A stretch of 64,000 nt of DNA from Pseudomonas sp. TH15 (GCF_016651105.1 NZ_JAEKEL010000001.1:1261501-1325500); one strand, 5' to 3'; shown: positions 44,014 through 53,809, counted from the first letter of the stretch. Notes: generated by a model not told the origin, from the letters alone. Program-made: numbers and translations.

Positions 44014-46266
44014 ATGTCGATCGCTACTTGCTGGATGCGCCCGGTGCTGTTGATCGTCGCGCTGTGCCTGTCGCCTTCGGCGTTGGCCGATACCGTGCTG
44101 GAGAACTCGCTGTGGCGGGTGCAGATCGATCTCGCGACTCTGGCTGTGGGTGTCACCCCGGCCGACAGTCCGACCGTTCAGGCCTCGGCGGGCGTTGTCG
44201 CCCACAAGGTCAGCGAGCAGGTGCAACGCGGCAATCGCATCGACTGGCAATGGGACGAGGGCGCCTGGTCCCTCAGTGTTGCTCTGGATCAGCGCGACCT
44301 GTCCTTCTCGATCACGGCGCGTGAGCCTGCGGAGCTGGAGTTCCTGCGCCAACCCGCCGAAGCCATGGGCAAAGGACTGATCTGGCCGTTGGCCGAGGGG
44401 CATTACGTGCCCCGTGGCGACGCCGTGTGGCGAAAGTTTTTGACGAGTCAGGGCGCGTTCAACACCACCCAGGACCTCAGCCTGCCGCTGTGGGGCGTCC
44501 AGCACGAAGGGTTCAACCTGAACTGGTTGCTGACCAATCCCTACAACAATCAACTGCTGTTCAGCGCGCCAAGCGATGTTTTGGCGTTGTCTGCGCGGCA
44601 TCAATTCACATCCCTGCAGCCTTCGACGCCGCTGACGTTCACCCTGTTTCTGGGATCGACGGACCCGTTGGCGGGCGCAAAACGCTATCGACAATGGCTT
44701 ATCGATAACGGGCGCTATGAAACCTTGAGCAGCAAGCTTGAGCAGACCCCGCAGGCGAGCAAATTGCTGGGTGCGAGCCATGTCTACCTGTGGGGCAACG
44801 ACTTGCTGGGGCAAAAAGATGTGCGCGACTGGCCAGCGCTGCTCGACGGGCTACGCGGCCCTGGAGCGCTGGTGAGTGAATTGCGCGCTGCGATGGACCC
44901 TGAAGCGGTACCGATTCTCGCCACCAGAACGGCGTTGAATGGCTATCAGAAAACCGTGTTGTTGCGCAGTTTCAACCGTGCGTTGAACACTCAGGCGCGC
45001 AAAACCTGGCAGGCCCGAGCCGTGCCCGACATGCAGGCACTGGCAGACGGTTATGGACAGTTGCGGGCGCAAGTCATCGATACCTTCGCGGACGCCTTGA
45101 CTGCCGACCCGCAGCAGTGGGGCAGCACCCTGTCGCTGGAGACGCTGGCGCAATTGCAAAGGGCCGGGTTGTCACGACTGTGGCTGGGTCTCGGTGAGGG
45201 CTGGGAGGGCGGTCTTTGGCATCCCGAAACGGTACGCCAAGGCGTGGCCGCCGGTTATCTGGTGGCGCCGTACGACTCTTATGAAACGGCGTTGACCACC
45301 ACTGAAAACCCGGACTGGACCACTGCGCACCTCGGCTCACGGGCCAATCTTGAGTGTGCGATTGTCTTGAACGGCGGCGCCTTCAAAAGCGGTTTCCAGC
45401 AATCCGGGCATTACACCGATCCGCGTTGCGTGCGGCCGTTGCTCGAGGCTCGCATCAAAGCCGTGCAGGCCAAGACCGGGTTCAATAGCTGGTTTCTCGA
45501 TGCCTACGCCACCGGCATGCTGTTCGACAGCTATCGCCCCGGCGCCAGCATGACCCAGGCGCAAAACGCCGAGGGCAAAGTCCTGGCGTCACGCTGGATC
45601 AACCAGGTGTTGCAACTGCCAAGCGGTTCCGAGGATGGTAATGCGACCACCGCGCAAGGGGTGCTGTTTACACATGGCATGCAGACGCCAGTCATCGGTT
45701 GGGGCGATGTCGACATGAGCAAGAACCCCGAATCGAAATACTTCACGGGCAAATGGTATCCACCGGAGCAACCGGCAGTGTTCTTCAAGTCCGTGCCGAT
45801 GAAAGAGCCCTATCGGCGCATCCACTTTGACCCGACCAGCCGTTTGCCGCTGTACCAGGCGGTGTTCCACGGATCGGTGATCACCTCGCATCATTGGTTG
45901 TACGACAGCCTGAAGCTGAGCAACGTGCGGGTGGACAACGAACTCATGCAATTGCTTTACAACGTGCCGCCGCTGTATCACCTGAGTGCGGCGACGCTTG
46001 CGCAGCGGTTGCCGTTGATTGCCCGGCAGGATGCGTTTTTCCGTCCCTTGCATGAACGTCTGGCGACTCAGGCGCTCGTTGATTTCCAATGGCTGAGCGC
46101 GGACCGCCGAGTGCAGCAGACTTCTTTTGAGGACGGCACTCGGCTGCTGGCCAATTTTGATCAGGCTGCGCGCGAGGTGCGCGGGCAGACTTTGCCCGGC
46201 GCAAGCATCACGGTGGTGACACCTGAAGGAGCGGTCAGTCACTACCGCGTGCAGACCTCGCCTTGA
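44014..46266 (+). CDS. Secreted glycoside-hydrolase-like protein (GH101-related TIM barrel?)
   Basis: 750 residues from ATG 44014. Signal peptide ending at ALADTV, an N-terminal beta-sandwich of about 230 residues, then a probable TIM barrel. FNSWFLDAYATGMLFDSY and the following MTQAQNAEGKVLASRWINQVL look like the catalytic-nucleophile region of GH101-type enzymes (D in FLDAY). A later GVLFTHGMQTPVIGWGDVDM and VFHGSVITSHHW continue the barrel. A C-terminal beta domain follows (RRVQQTSFEDGTRLLANFD). The substrate is unknown, possibly an extracellular or cell-wall glycan. It stands alone after the pump operon with a hairpin over its ribosome site. Confidence 0.6.
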   Translation: MSIATCWMRPVLLIVALCLSPSALADTVLENSLWRVQIDLATLAVGVTPADSPTVQASAGVVAHKVSEQVQRGNRIDWQWDEGAWSLSVALDQRDLSFSITAREPAELEFLRQPAEAMGKGLIWPLAEGHYVPRGDAVWRKFLTSQGAFNTTQDLSLPLWGVQHEGFNLNWLLTNPYNNQLLFSAPSDVLALSARHQFTSLQPSTPLTFTLFLGSTDPLAGAKRYRQWLIDNGRYETLSSKLEQTPQASKLLGASHVYLWGNDLLGQKDVRDWPALLDGLRGPGALVSELRAAMDPEAVPILATRTALNGYQKTVLLRSFNRALNTQARKTWQARAVPDMQALADGYGQLRAQVIDTFADALTADPQQWGSTLSLETLAQLQRAGLSRLWLGLGEGWEGGLWHPETVRQGVAAGYLVAPYDSYETALTTTENPDWTTAHLGSRANLECAIVLNGGAFKSGFQQSGHYTDPRCVRPLLEARIKAVQAKTGFNSWFLDAYATGMLFDSYRPGASMTQAQNAEGKVLASRWINQVLQLPSGSEDGNATTAQGVLFTHGMQTPVIGWGDVDMSKNPESKYFTGKWYPPEQPAVFFKSVPMKEPYRRIHFDPTSRLPLYQAVFHGSVITSHHWLYDSLKLSNVRVDNELMQLLYNVPPLYHLSAATLAQRLPLIARQDAFFRPLHERLATQALVDFQWLSADRRVQQTSFEDGTRLLANFDQAAREVRGQTLPGASITVVTPEGAVSHYRVQTSP

Positions 46267-46267
46267 C

Positions 46268-46894
46268 TCAGTGCTTACGCCAAACACTCGCCAACCAAGG
46301 CTGCTGCTCGCGCGGCAACCCCGCCGGCCGGTAGTAATGCTCCAGCTCCACAAACCCGGCCTCGGTCAGCAACGCCTGCCACGCCTGTAAGTCGTGATAC
46401 GCCCCATACCGCGGCCCATTCCAGCCTTCCTGATTCTCGCCACGCGGATTGGAACTGAACAACACGCCACCTGGTTTCAATGCCCCGTGCAGTTGCGTCA
46501 ACACCCGAGGCAATTCCTGGCGGGGGATATGAAACAGCACCGCGTTGGCAAAAATCCCGTCAAAGCGCTCCGCCGGTAGATCAAGTTTCAGGAAATCCTG
46601 CTGCCAGACCTCGCAACCGCTGTCCTCTCGGGCCATCTGCGCAAACTTCTCCGAACCATCGAGACCGACAGCGGTGTGGCCCATGCGCGTGAAGGTTTGC
46701 AGGTCACGACCCGGACCGCAGCCGAAATCGAGAATGCTGAACGGCGCTTCACCCTGGATGTGCCGCAGCAACGCGTCGATGTTCTGGCTCACATCATGAT
46801 CGCGTGTCCCCTCGCGAAAACCTTCGGCCACCGAGTTGTAATGGCCCAGGGTGGTGGCGGTGATTTTCTGGAGGTCGTCGGGGGTCTGTTTCAT
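46268..46894 (-). CDS. Class I SAM-dependent methyltransferase
   Basis: 208 residues from the ATG at 46894; a TTG six codons upstream is a less likely start. The SAM-binding motif ILDFGCGPGRDLQTF, the acidic GLDGSEKF, the DGIFANAVLFHIPR motif IV and LKPGGVLFSSNPRG are typical of methyltransferase family 11. Substrate not evident. It is convergent with the glycoside-hydrolase-like gene (one base apart). Some relatives are annotated as tellurite-resistance-type methyltransferases, but nothing here supports that specifically. Confidence 0.82.
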   Translation of the reverse strand: MKQTPDDLQKITATTLGHYNSVAEGFREGTRDHDVSQNIDALLRHIQGEAPFSILDFGCGPGRDLQTFTRMGHTAVGLDGSEKFAQMAREDSGCEVWQQDFLKLDLPAERFDGIFANAVLFHIPRQELPRVLTQLHGALKPGGVLFSSNPRGENQEGWNGPRYGAYHDLQAWQALLTEAGFVELEHYYRPAGLPREQQPWLASVWRKH

Positions 46895-47039
46895 GGTCGG
46901 CTGCGCAGGCAATGTGGGTTTGCCGAATATACGCCATCAAGCGGGGAGGGCTAGCTGTCACAGGGGAACGCATTCCAACGGTGAGAGCTAGCCTTCTAGC
47001 GAGAGCGGTTGCGAAAGCGCTGCATAAATCCCGCTTTGC

Positions 47040-47684
47040 TCAACGCTTGTCCAACCCCCGCGCCAACCGATCCCCACCCAATTGAATCACCGCCACCAGC
47101 GCCACCAGCAATACAATCACCGTCAGCATGACCTGGCTATCAAAGCGCTGATACCCATATCGATACGCAATGTCCCCCAGCCCACCGGCCCCAATCGCCC
47201 CGGCCATGGCCGACGAGTTGATCATCGTCACCAGCGTAATGGTGAAGCCGCCAACAATCCCCGGCAGCGCCTCAGGCAACAGCACATGCCAGACGATATG
47301 CCAGCGCCGGCAACCCATCGCTTGCGCGGCTTCGATCAACCCGTGATCGACCTCGCGCAAACTGACTTCGGCAATCCGCGCAAAGAACGGTGTGGCGGCA
47401 ATGGTCAGCGGAACGACGGCCGCCCAAACACCATAGGTGGTGCCGACGATCAGCCGGGTAAACGGAATCAGCGCCACCATCAAAATCAGAAAAGGAATCG
47501 AGCGAAACAGATTCACGAACGCGCCCAATACGAGGTTCAGCAGGGGCGCTTCGTAGATGCCACCCTTGTCGCTGGTGACCAGAATCACCGCCATCGGAAT
47601 CCCTGCCAGCAGCGCGATAAGCGACGACACGCCAACCATCAGGAAGGTGTCGATAAAACCCTGAAGCAAGCGATCAAACCACAT
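47040..47684 (-). CDS. metI: Methionine-type ABC transporter permease MetI
   Basis: 214 residues from ATG 47684 (GGAGGT upstream). Five to six membrane spans, [23 protein letters not shown] segment and the EAA loop [22 protein letters not shown]. Together with MetN and MetQ upstream in the same operon (order Q-N-I) it imports methionine or another organosulfur compound. It overlaps metN by 11 bp and ends the operon. Confidence 0.9.
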   Translation of the reverse strand: MWFDRLLQGFIDTFLMVGVSSLIALLAGIPMAVILVTSDKGGIYEAPLLNLVLGAFVNLFRSIPFLILMVALIPFTRLIVGTTYGVWAAVVPLTIAATPFFARIAEVSLREVDHGLIEAAQAMGCRRWHIVWHVLLPEALPGIVGGFTITLVTMINSSAMAGAIGAGGLGDIAYRYGYQRFDSQVMLTVIVLLVALVAVIQLGGDRLARGLDKR

Positions 47685-48795
47685 AACCCAGCACCTCCAC
47701 CTGTTGCGCCCAGTTGCCGGCACGTTGACGCAATTCCTCGGCGCCCAGGGACGAGCCTGTCACCGCCAACAGCAATTGCCCCAGCGCATGACCCTGAATC
47801 CGCTCGACGCCACCCTGAAGCAGGCGCACGCGGCCTCCGAGCGCGGCGAACAGCGCCGCCAGATCCGGTTCATCCGTCGCGCTGCCGGTGAATCGCAAAC
47901 GCAGCACTACGGCCTCATCCGAGGATTGTGGTTGCGCGCGCAAACGGCTTTGCAGTTCTTCCGGCAAGGCGTGTTGCAGCGGTGCGAGCAAGGTCTTGCT
48001 GACCTCATGCTGCGGGTTGCCGAAGACTTCCCACACCGGCCCTTGCTCGACGACACCTCCGTGTTCGAGCACCACGACCCGGTCGCAGATATCGCGAATC
48101 ACCGCCATCTCGTGGGTGATCAGCACAATGGTCAAACCCAGGCGCTGATTGATCTCGCGCAACAGGCCGAGGATCGATTGAGTAGTCTCTGGATCAAGCG
48201 CCGAAGTCGCCTCGTCGCACAGCAAAATCTCCGGGTCATGCACCAACGCGCGGGCAATGCCAACGCGTTGTTTCTGCCCGCCGGAAAGCTGCGCCGGGTA
48301 AGCCTTGTGCTTCTCTTGAAGGCCCACCAGTTCCAACAGTTCGCGGACCTTCTTTTCGCGCTTGTCCTTCGGCACCCCCGCTACTTTCAACGGCAACTCA
48401 ACGTTCTGCCAAACGGTCTTGGCCGACATCAAATTGAAGTGCTGAAAGATCATCCCGATCCGCCGACGCAACGCCACCAAACGGTCTTCATCGAACTCGC
48501 CAATGTCCACCTGATCGATCAGCACTCGGCCCGTGCTCGGTTGTTCCAGGCGGTTGATGGTGCGGATCAGCGACGACTTGCCGGCACCGCTACGACCAAT
48601 GATGCCAAACACTTCGCCACGCTGGATCGCGAGGTCGATGCCATGCAACGCCGCCACCGGCCCTTGCTTGCCGTTATAGGTTTTGCCCAGCCCGATGAAG
48701 CGCACATGGGCGCGGTTGAGCTCCGGGTGCAGTTCAGTTTGATCAGCATTGTGGGGCTCTGGAATATCCAGTCGCCGTTGGATAGCGGCCGTCAT
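47674..48795 (-). CDS. metN: Methionine-type ABC transporter ATPase MetN
   Basis: 373 residues from ATG 48795, two bases after the metQ stop. Walker [10 protein letters not shown], signature [15 protein letters not shown], Walker [17 protein letters not shown] and THEMAVI are intact. The C-terminal about 100 residues form the NIL regulatory domain ([21 protein letters not shown]) that in E. coli MetN binds methionine and shuts off transport. An unusual N-terminal extension of about 30 residues precedes the ABC domain. Confidence 0.92.
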   Translation of the reverse strand: MTAAIQRRLDIPEPHNADQTELHPELNRAHVRFIGLGKTYNGKQGPVAALHGIDLAIQRGEVFGIIGRSGAGKSSLIRTINRLEQPSTGRVLIDQVDIGEFDEDRLVALRRRIGMIFQHFNLMSAKTVWQNVELPLKVAGVPKDKREKKVRELLELVGLQEKHKAYPAQLSGGQKQRVGIARALVHDPEILLCDEATSALDPETTQSILGLLREINQRLGLTIVLITHEMAVIRDICDRVVVLEHGGVVEQGPVWEVFGNPQHEVSKTLLAPLQHALPEELQSRLRAQPQSSDEAVVLRLRFTGSATDEPDLAALFAALGGRVRLLQGGVERIQGHALGQLLLAVTGSSLGAEELRQRAGNWAQQVEVLGYVV

Positions 48796-48797
48796 TT

Positions 48798-49610
48798 TCA
48801 GCTTTCCCAACCAGCTTGATAGAGCTTGCCGTGAGCCTTATCCAGCGCTGCCCGAACGGCTGGCGAATGTTGGTAGATGTCGACGAATTTGATCAGGCGC
48901 GGGTCGGTTTTGCTTTTTGGCTGGATCACGAACTGAATCACGTATTCCTTGTGATCGAGGCCATCGAACAGCAGCGCCGAGCCGGCATCGAAAGTCTTCG
49001 ACAGGCGGATGTAGGCCGGGTAGCCCTGGACCAGGTCGGCGTCGTCGTAGGCGCGGACCAGTTGCACGGCTTCGACCTGGAGGATTTTGATTTTCTTCGG
49101 GTTGGCGATGATGTCTTCTTCGGTGGCCTTGTACCCGACACCCGGTTTGAGGGTGATCAGCCCGGCTTTGGCCAGCAGTTGCAGCCCGCGACCGCTGTTG
49201 ATCGGGTCGTTGGCGATGGCGACGGTGGCGCCTTGCGGGAGTTCGTCGAAGCTTCTGTATTTCTTCGAGTAGAGGCCGACGTTATTGATGATCCCCGGCG
49301 CAAACGGCACCAGGTCAAAACCGGCGGCAGCCTTGGCGTTTTCCAGGAACGGAATGTGCTGGAAGTAGTTCACGTCGATGTCGCCGGCGGCGAGGCTGAC
49401 GTTCGGCGCGATCCAGTCGCTGAACTCTACGAGCTCGACTTTCAGGCCTTGTTTGGAGGCTTCTTCGACGGCGGCTTCCAGCGGGATGGCGAAGGCGGCG
49501 GTGGTGCCGACTTTCAGCGGCGCTTCGGCGGCGAAGGTGACGGAGCTGAAGAGGCCGAGGGCCAGGGCCAGTGCTTTGACTGGGTGGGTCAGGAGTTTCT
49601 TGGTCATCAT
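48798..49610 (-). CDS. metQ: Methionine-type substrate-binding protein MetQ
   Basis: 270 residues; two adjacent ATGs (49610 or 49607). Signal peptide ending TFAAEA without a lipobox, then the NlpA/MetQ fold ([56 protein letters not shown]). After the initiator methionines the protein has no methionine and no cysteine at all. This is odd for a methionine importer and fits expression in sulfur starvation. First gene of metQNI, downstream of the DmoA/SfnB operon and separated from it by a REP element. Confidence 0.9.
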   Translation of the reverse strand: MMTKKLLTHPVKALALALGLFSSVTFAAEAPLKVGTTAAFAIPLEAAVEEASKQGLKVELVEFSDWIAPNVSLAAGDIDVNYFQHIPFLENAKAAAGFDLVPFAPGIINNVGLYSKKYRSFDELPQGATVAIANDPINSGRGLQLLAKAGLITLKPGVGYKATEEDIIANPKKIKILQVEAVQLVRAYDDADLVQGYPAYIRLSKTFDAGSALLFDGLDHKEYVIQFVIQPKSKTDPRLIKFVDIYQHSPAVRAALDKAHGKLYQAGWES

Positions 49611-49646
49611 GGCTTTCCAGTCAATTATTTAATGTGTGCACGCATT

Positions 49647-49795
49647 TGTGGCGAGGGAGCTTGCTCCCGCTGGGCTGCGAAGCAGCCCCCAAACCATTCA
49701 ATAATGGTGTGTCAGGTAAAACCGGTGCGCAGGTTTTGCGACTGCTTCGCAGCCGAACGGGACGGTGCGGCGATCCGACAAGCCCCCTCGCCACA
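49647..49795. repeat. REP/BIME element with an interrupted right arm
   Basis: TGTGGCGAGGGAGCTTGCTCCCGC on the left. The right side reads GAACGGGA, then about 18 unpaired bases (CGGTGCGGCGATCCGACA), then AGCCCCCTCGCCACA. An inner pair GGGCTGCGAAGCAG/CTGCTTCGCAGCC also forms. The interruption suggests a small insertion into the repeat. Confidence 0.8.
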
Positions 49796-49799
49796 GAGA

Positions 49800-51158
49800 T
49801 CAGCGGCGGAACGCTGCGCCTGTGTGTTGCTCCGGCAAATGCGCCTCACCGTGAAACAGCTTCTCGCGCAGGCTGCCGCTGTCGTAAGCCGTCTTGTACG
49901 ACCCTCGCCGCTGCAACTCCGGAATCACCAAATCGATGAAATCCACATAGCTTTCCGGCGTGACAATCCGCGTCAGGTTGAAACCATCCAGCCCGGTTTC
50001 GGCGATCCACGATTCCAGCTCATCGGCCACTTGCTGAGGCGAGCCGACCACGGTGATGTAGCGGCCACCGAGGGCGTGCTGCTCAAGCAATTTGCGTCGG
50101 GTCCAGTCGTTGTTTTGCAGGTTTTTGGTGGCTGACTGGATCGCGTTGCTCTTCACGTACTGGATCGGTTCGTCGATCTCGTACTGGGAAAAATCGATCG
50201 CAGTAGACGCCGAGAAATGCGCCACACCGGCCTCGGCACTGGCGTAGCTGAGGTACTCGGCGTGCTTGGTCCAGGCCAGTTCCTCGGTGGCGCCGACGAT
50301 GACGTTCAAGCCCATGAATACCTTGATGTCCTCAGGGTTGCGCCCGGCCTCGACGGCGCTGGCGCGGACCTTGTCCACTTGCACCTTGGTCGACGGTTTG
50401 TTCTGGCCGCTGATAAACACGCACTCGGCGTGGCGCCCGGCGAACAGCAAACCGCGATCCGAGCTGCCAGCCTGGAACAGCACCGGTGTGCGCTGCGGCG
50501 ACGGTTCGCAGAGGTGATAACCCTCGACTTGATAGAACTCACCCTTGTGTTCGACCTTGTGCACTTTTTCCGGTTGGGCGTAGATCCGCTGCTTGGGATC
50601 GTTGAGCACCGCGCCGTTTTCCCAACTGCCTTCCCAGAGCTTGTAGAGCACTTGCAGGTACTCGTCGGCCTGGTCGTAGCGGCGGTCATGTTCGACTTGT
50701 TCGCTCAGACCCATGGCCTTGGCGGCGCTGTCGAGGTAGCCGGTGACGATGTTCCAGCCCACGCGACCACGACTCAAATGGTCGAGGGTCGACATGCGTC
50801 GGGCGAATAGATACGGCGGCTCGTAAGTCAGGTTGGCGGTGAGGCCGAAGCCGAGGTTTTTGGTGACGGCGGCCATAGCCGAGACCAGCAGCAAAGGATC
50901 GTTGACCGGCAACTGGATCGACTCTTTGAGCGGCACGTCCACCGAGTTCTGGTAGACGTCGTACACGCCGACGATGTCGGCGATGAACAAACCGTCGAAC
51001 AGACCACGTTCCAGCAGCTGAGCCAGTTCGGTCCAGTATTCGATGGTTTTGTATTCGGTGGAGTTGTCCCGTGGATGCGTCCACAAGCCATGGTTGATGT
51101 GCCCGATGCAGTTCATGTTGAACGCGTTGAGCAGGATCTTTTTCTTGGCGTCGGCCAT
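49800..51158 (-). CDS. DmoA/NtaA-type flavin-dependent monooxygenase
   Basis: 452 residues. Luciferase-like (LLM) fold of the NtaA/SnaA/DszA/DmoA group: LNAFNMNCIGHINHGLWTHP at the start, NLTYEPPYLFARRMSTLDHLS, GRVGWNIVTGYLDSAAKAMG and LCEPSPQRTPVLFQAG. The opening block is very like DmoA, the FMNH2-dependent dimethylsulfide monooxygenase. It likely oxidises an organosulfur compound to release sulfite or a usable thiol. It needs a flavin reductase, which is not encoded nearby. Its ATG shares one base with the stop of the upstream SfnB gene, so translation is coupled. Confidence 0.85.
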   Translation of the reverse strand: MADAKKKILLNAFNMNCIGHINHGLWTHPRDNSTEYKTIEYWTELAQLLERGLFDGLFIADIVGVYDVYQNSVDVPLKESIQLPVNDPLLLVSAMAAVTKNLGFGLTANLTYEPPYLFARRMSTLDHLSRGRVGWNIVTGYLDSAAKAMGLSEQVEHDRRYDQADEYLQVLYKLWEGSWENGAVLNDPKQRIYAQPEKVHKVEHKGEFYQVEGYHLCEPSPQRTPVLFQAGSSDRGLLFAGRHAECVFISGQNKPSTKVQVDKVRASAVEAGRNPEDIKVFMGLNVIVGATEELAWTKHAEYLSYASAEAGVAHFSASTAIDFSQYEIDEPIQYVKSNAIQSATKNLQNNDWTRRKLLEQHALGGRYITVVGSPQQVADELESWIAETGLDGFNLTRIVTPESYVDFIDLVIPELQRRGSYKTAYDSGSLREKLFHGEAHLPEQHTGAAFRR

Positions 51159-52351
51159 CAGATCGTCCCCCGCAGCGGCGGGTTTTCATCGTTGAGGTAG
51201 TAATTGCCGACGGCGTGATACTTCCAGCGCACCGGGTCGTGCAGGGTGTGCACCCGAGCGTTGCGCCAGTGGCGATCCAGACCGTGTTCGATCAGGGTCG
51301 CCTGGCTGCCGGCCAGTTCGAACAGCGTGCTGCCGGCGGCGAGGGAAATTTCGGTGCTGATGGCCCGGGCTTCAGCGACAGCAATCGATGCCGCTGCGAC
51401 CGTCTCGGCGTTCATCTCTGCCTGGGCCTTGTCGAGGAATTCGCCGGAGCGTTCCAGCAGCGCTTCGGTGGCGTGCAGACGAATCGCCAAGTGGCCGAAG
51501 CTCTTGATGGTCAACGGGTCATCGATGGCTTTTTCATGGGTGGCGTCAATCCACGGCCGGGTTTTGGTGCGCACGAAGTGCAAGGCATCTTCGTAAGCGG
51601 CGCGGGCGATGCCGGTGTCGATGGCGGCGTGAAGAATCTGCGCCAACGGGCCAACGGTGGTCGGGCGTTCGAAGGCACTTTGAAACGGCATCACGTCTTC
51701 GGCGGCGACGTAGACGTCTTCGAACACCACCGAACCGCTGCCAGTGGTGCGCTGGCCGAAACCGCTCCAGTCATCGATGACGGTCAGGCCTTTGCTGTTG
51801 TGCGGCACGAACGCCAGTTGCTGCACGCCGTTTTCATCCACCACCGAGGTCGGGATGCGCTGGGCGTAAATCGCGCCAGTGGCGTAGAACTTGCGGCCGT
51901 TGATGCGATAGCCGTCACCGTCGCGCTTCAGGCTGGTGACGCGGTCGTGGGCGGTTTTGGTGCCGAGTTCGGCGAGGGCATTGCCGAAGCGCTGGCCGGC
52001 CAATACTTCGGCGTACAGGCGTTTTTTCTGCGCCTCGCTGCCGTTCACGCGAAGCACTTCGAGGGCGTAGAAATGGTTCTGCGGGATCTGGCCAAGGGAG
52101 CCGTCGGCCTGGGCAATCAAGGCGATCACTTTGGCCAGGGTGACGTTGGAAACCTCGGCGCCGCCGTACTCCTTGGGCACGCTGATGCCCCAAAGGCCCG
52201 AACGGGAAAACACTTCCAGTTCCGGGTGCGGTAAACGACGTTCGCGGTCGCGCAGGGCGCTGTCGCGTTTGAAATCTTCGGCCAGGTCACTGGCGACGAT
52301 CAGGGCTTGCTCATCGCTGGTTATGACCGCGACGTGGTGAGAAAGAGTCAT
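51158..52351 (-). CDS. SfnB-family sulfur-acquisition oxidoreductase, copy 2
   Basis: 397 residues from ATG 52351 (GGAG upstream). Acyl-CoA-dehydrogenase fold of the SfnB/DszC type: SRSGLWGISVPKEYGGAEVS, SLGQIPQNHFYALE, IDDWSGFGQRTTGSGSVVFEDV and a C-terminal LDRHWRNARVHTLHDPVRWKYHAVG. These flavoproteins act as FMN-dependent monooxygenases or oxidoreductases on organosulfur compounds in sulfur-starved Pseudomonas. No cysteine and three methionines in all. Between the first SfnB copy and the DmoA-like gene in one operon. Confidence 0.87.
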   Translation of the reverse strand: MTLSHHVAVITSDEQALIVASDLAEDFKRDSALRDRERRLPHPELEVFSRSGLWGISVPKEYGGAEVSNVTLAKVIALIAQADGSLGQIPQNHFYALEVLRVNGSEAQKKRLYAEVLAGQRFGNALAELGTKTAHDRVTSLKRDGDGYRINGRKFYATGAIYAQRIPTSVVDENGVQQLAFVPHNSKGLTVIDDWSGFGQRTTGSGSVVFEDVYVAAEDVMPFQSAFERPTTVGPLAQILHAAIDTGIARAAYEDALHFVRTKTRPWIDATHEKAIDDPLTIKSFGHLAIRLHATEALLERSGEFLDKAQAEMNAETVAAASIAVAEARAISTEISLAAGSTLFELAGSQATLIEHGLDRHWRNARVHTLHDPVRWKYHAVGNYYLNDENPPLRGTI

Positions 52352-52371
52352 GTGTTTCTCCAGAGGTCTGG

Positions 52372-53613
52372 TCAAATCCAGGAGTGGCGAGCGGGTAGCG
52401 TGCCGTTGAGGTGGTAGGTGCCAACGGCGTAATACTTCCAGCGAACGGGGTCGTGCAGCGTGTGCACGCGGGCGTTGCGCCAGTGACGGTCGAGGTTGAA
52501 TTCGGCAAGGGTGGCGCGGCTGCCGGCCAGTTCGAAAAGCTTTTCGCTGGCCAGCAGCGAGATCTCGGTGGTCAGCACTTTGGCTTCGGCCACGGCAATC
52601 GACGCACGGGCAGCGGACTCGGCGGTGAGCGGCGCGGCGTTGACCTGATCGAGCACCTGCCCGGCCTTGCGCAGCAGCGCTTCAGCGGCGTGCAATTCGA
52701 TTTTCAGTTTGCCGATGTCGGCGATCACGTACAGGTCGTCGCTGGCCCGTTCGACCTTGGCGTCGATCCATGGCCGAGCGCGGGTTTTCACGAATTCAAT
52801 GGCGTCGTCGATGGCGCCGCGAGCGATGCCGGCGTCGATGGCCGCTTGAATCAGTTGCGATACGGCGCCCTGGATGTTCGGGCTGTCGTTGATCTTCCAG
52901 TTATCCACCACCAGCTCGGCGTCGACCCGCACGTTGTTGAGCAAAATGGTGCCGCTGGCGGTGGTGCGCTGACCGAAGCCCGACCAGTCATCGACGATGC
53001 GCAAACCCGGTGTGCCACGGCGGACGAAGGCCAGCACTTGCTTGCCGTCATCGTTCAACGCCTTGACCGCTACCCAGTGAGCGAACAGCGCACCGGTGGA
53101 ATAGAACTTCTGGCCGCTGACGACAAAACCGTCGCCGTCAGCAGTGATCCGTGCCTTGAGTTCGAGGGTGTTTTTGGTCCCGCGTTCTGGCCCGGCATTG
53201 CCGATGCGCCAGCCTTCGAGCACGCTTTTGAACAGCTGTTTTTTCTGCGATTCCGTGGCGCTGCCGAGTACCAGGTTCAGGATGCCGAACTGGTTCTGCG
53301 GGATCTGCCCGAGTGCCGGGTCGGCCGCAGAAATGATCGCGAACACCTCGGCAATAGTGACGAACGAAACCTGCGGGCCACCGTATTCGCGCGGGATGGC
53401 AATGCTGCCCAGACCGCTGCGGGTGAATTGTTCGATTTCCGACCACGGCAGCTTGCGCTGCTGGTCACGTTTGGCGGCTTGCAAAAGGGCGACTTGCGCC
53501 AGTTCGTGGGCAGCCTTGATGGCTTGTGCGTCGTTGCGCAAAACCTGCGCGGGCAACAATAGGGGGGCGATATCCAGATCACTCTGGACGATTGCATCTG
53601 CCAGATTGGACAT
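52372..53613 (-). CDS. SfnB-family sulfur-acquisition oxidoreductase, copy 1
   Basis: 413 residues from ATG 53613, nine bases after AAGGAG; a GTG three codons upstream would sit on the ribosome site. Same fold and motifs as the following gene (TRSGLGSIAIPREYGGPQVS, ALGQIPQNQFGIL, VDDWSGFGQRTTASGTILL, LDRHWRNARVHTLHDPVRWKYYAVG), so the pair arose by duplication. It contains no cysteine and no methionine apart from the initiator, remarkable at this length. First gene of the sfnB-sfnB-dmoA operon, under a promoter with GAATATGCA repeats. Confidence 0.87.
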   Translation of the reverse strand: MSNLADAIVQSDLDIAPLLLPAQVLRNDAQAIKAAHELAQVALLQAAKRDQQRKLPWSEIEQFTRSGLGSIAIPREYGGPQVSFVTIAEVFAIISAADPALGQIPQNQFGILNLVLGSATESQKKQLFKSVLEGWRIGNAGPERGTKNTLELKARITADGDGFVVSGQKFYSTGALFAHWVAVKALNDDGKQVLAFVRRGTPGLRIVDDWSGFGQRTTASGTILLNNVRVDAELVVDNWKINDSPNIQGAVSQLIQAAIDAGIARGAIDDAIEFVKTRARPWIDAKVERASDDLYVIADIGKLKIELHAAEALLRKAGQVLDQVNAAPLTAESAARASIAVAEAKVLTTEISLLASEKLFELAGSRATLAEFNLDRHWRNARVHTLHDPVRWKYYAVGTYHLNGTLPARHSWI

Positions 53614-53753
53614 CAGCGCCACTCCTTGGCTGCACGCAATGCCCTGGCGTTCTGCACTGGGGTGATTGTGTTCCGGACCATACCTACCTCACATCTCATG
53701 GAAACGCCGCAATCAATGCGGCGAACGAATAACAAGAATGTCCGGTGGTCCGG

Positions 53754-53809
53754 TGCATATACCCTAAGCGTGTATAAATAATTAATAAACTAACTTTTAG
53801 GAATATGCA
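53754..53809. promoter_or_regulatory. Inverted GAATATGCA motifs upstream of the SfnB operon
   Basis: TGCATATACCCTAAG (53754-53768) and TTTTAGGAATATGCA (about 53796-53809) are imperfect inverted copies around the very AT-rich TGTATAAATAATTAATAAAC. Similar single motifs precede the TonB receptor, serine hydrolase and tcyJ genes. A regulator such as CysB is possible; the proof is lacking. Confidence 0.5.

Noticed and set aside
52411..53562. 383-residue open frame antisense to the first SfnB gene
   Set aside because: Shadow of the SfnB coding sequence, without ribosome site or recognisable domain.
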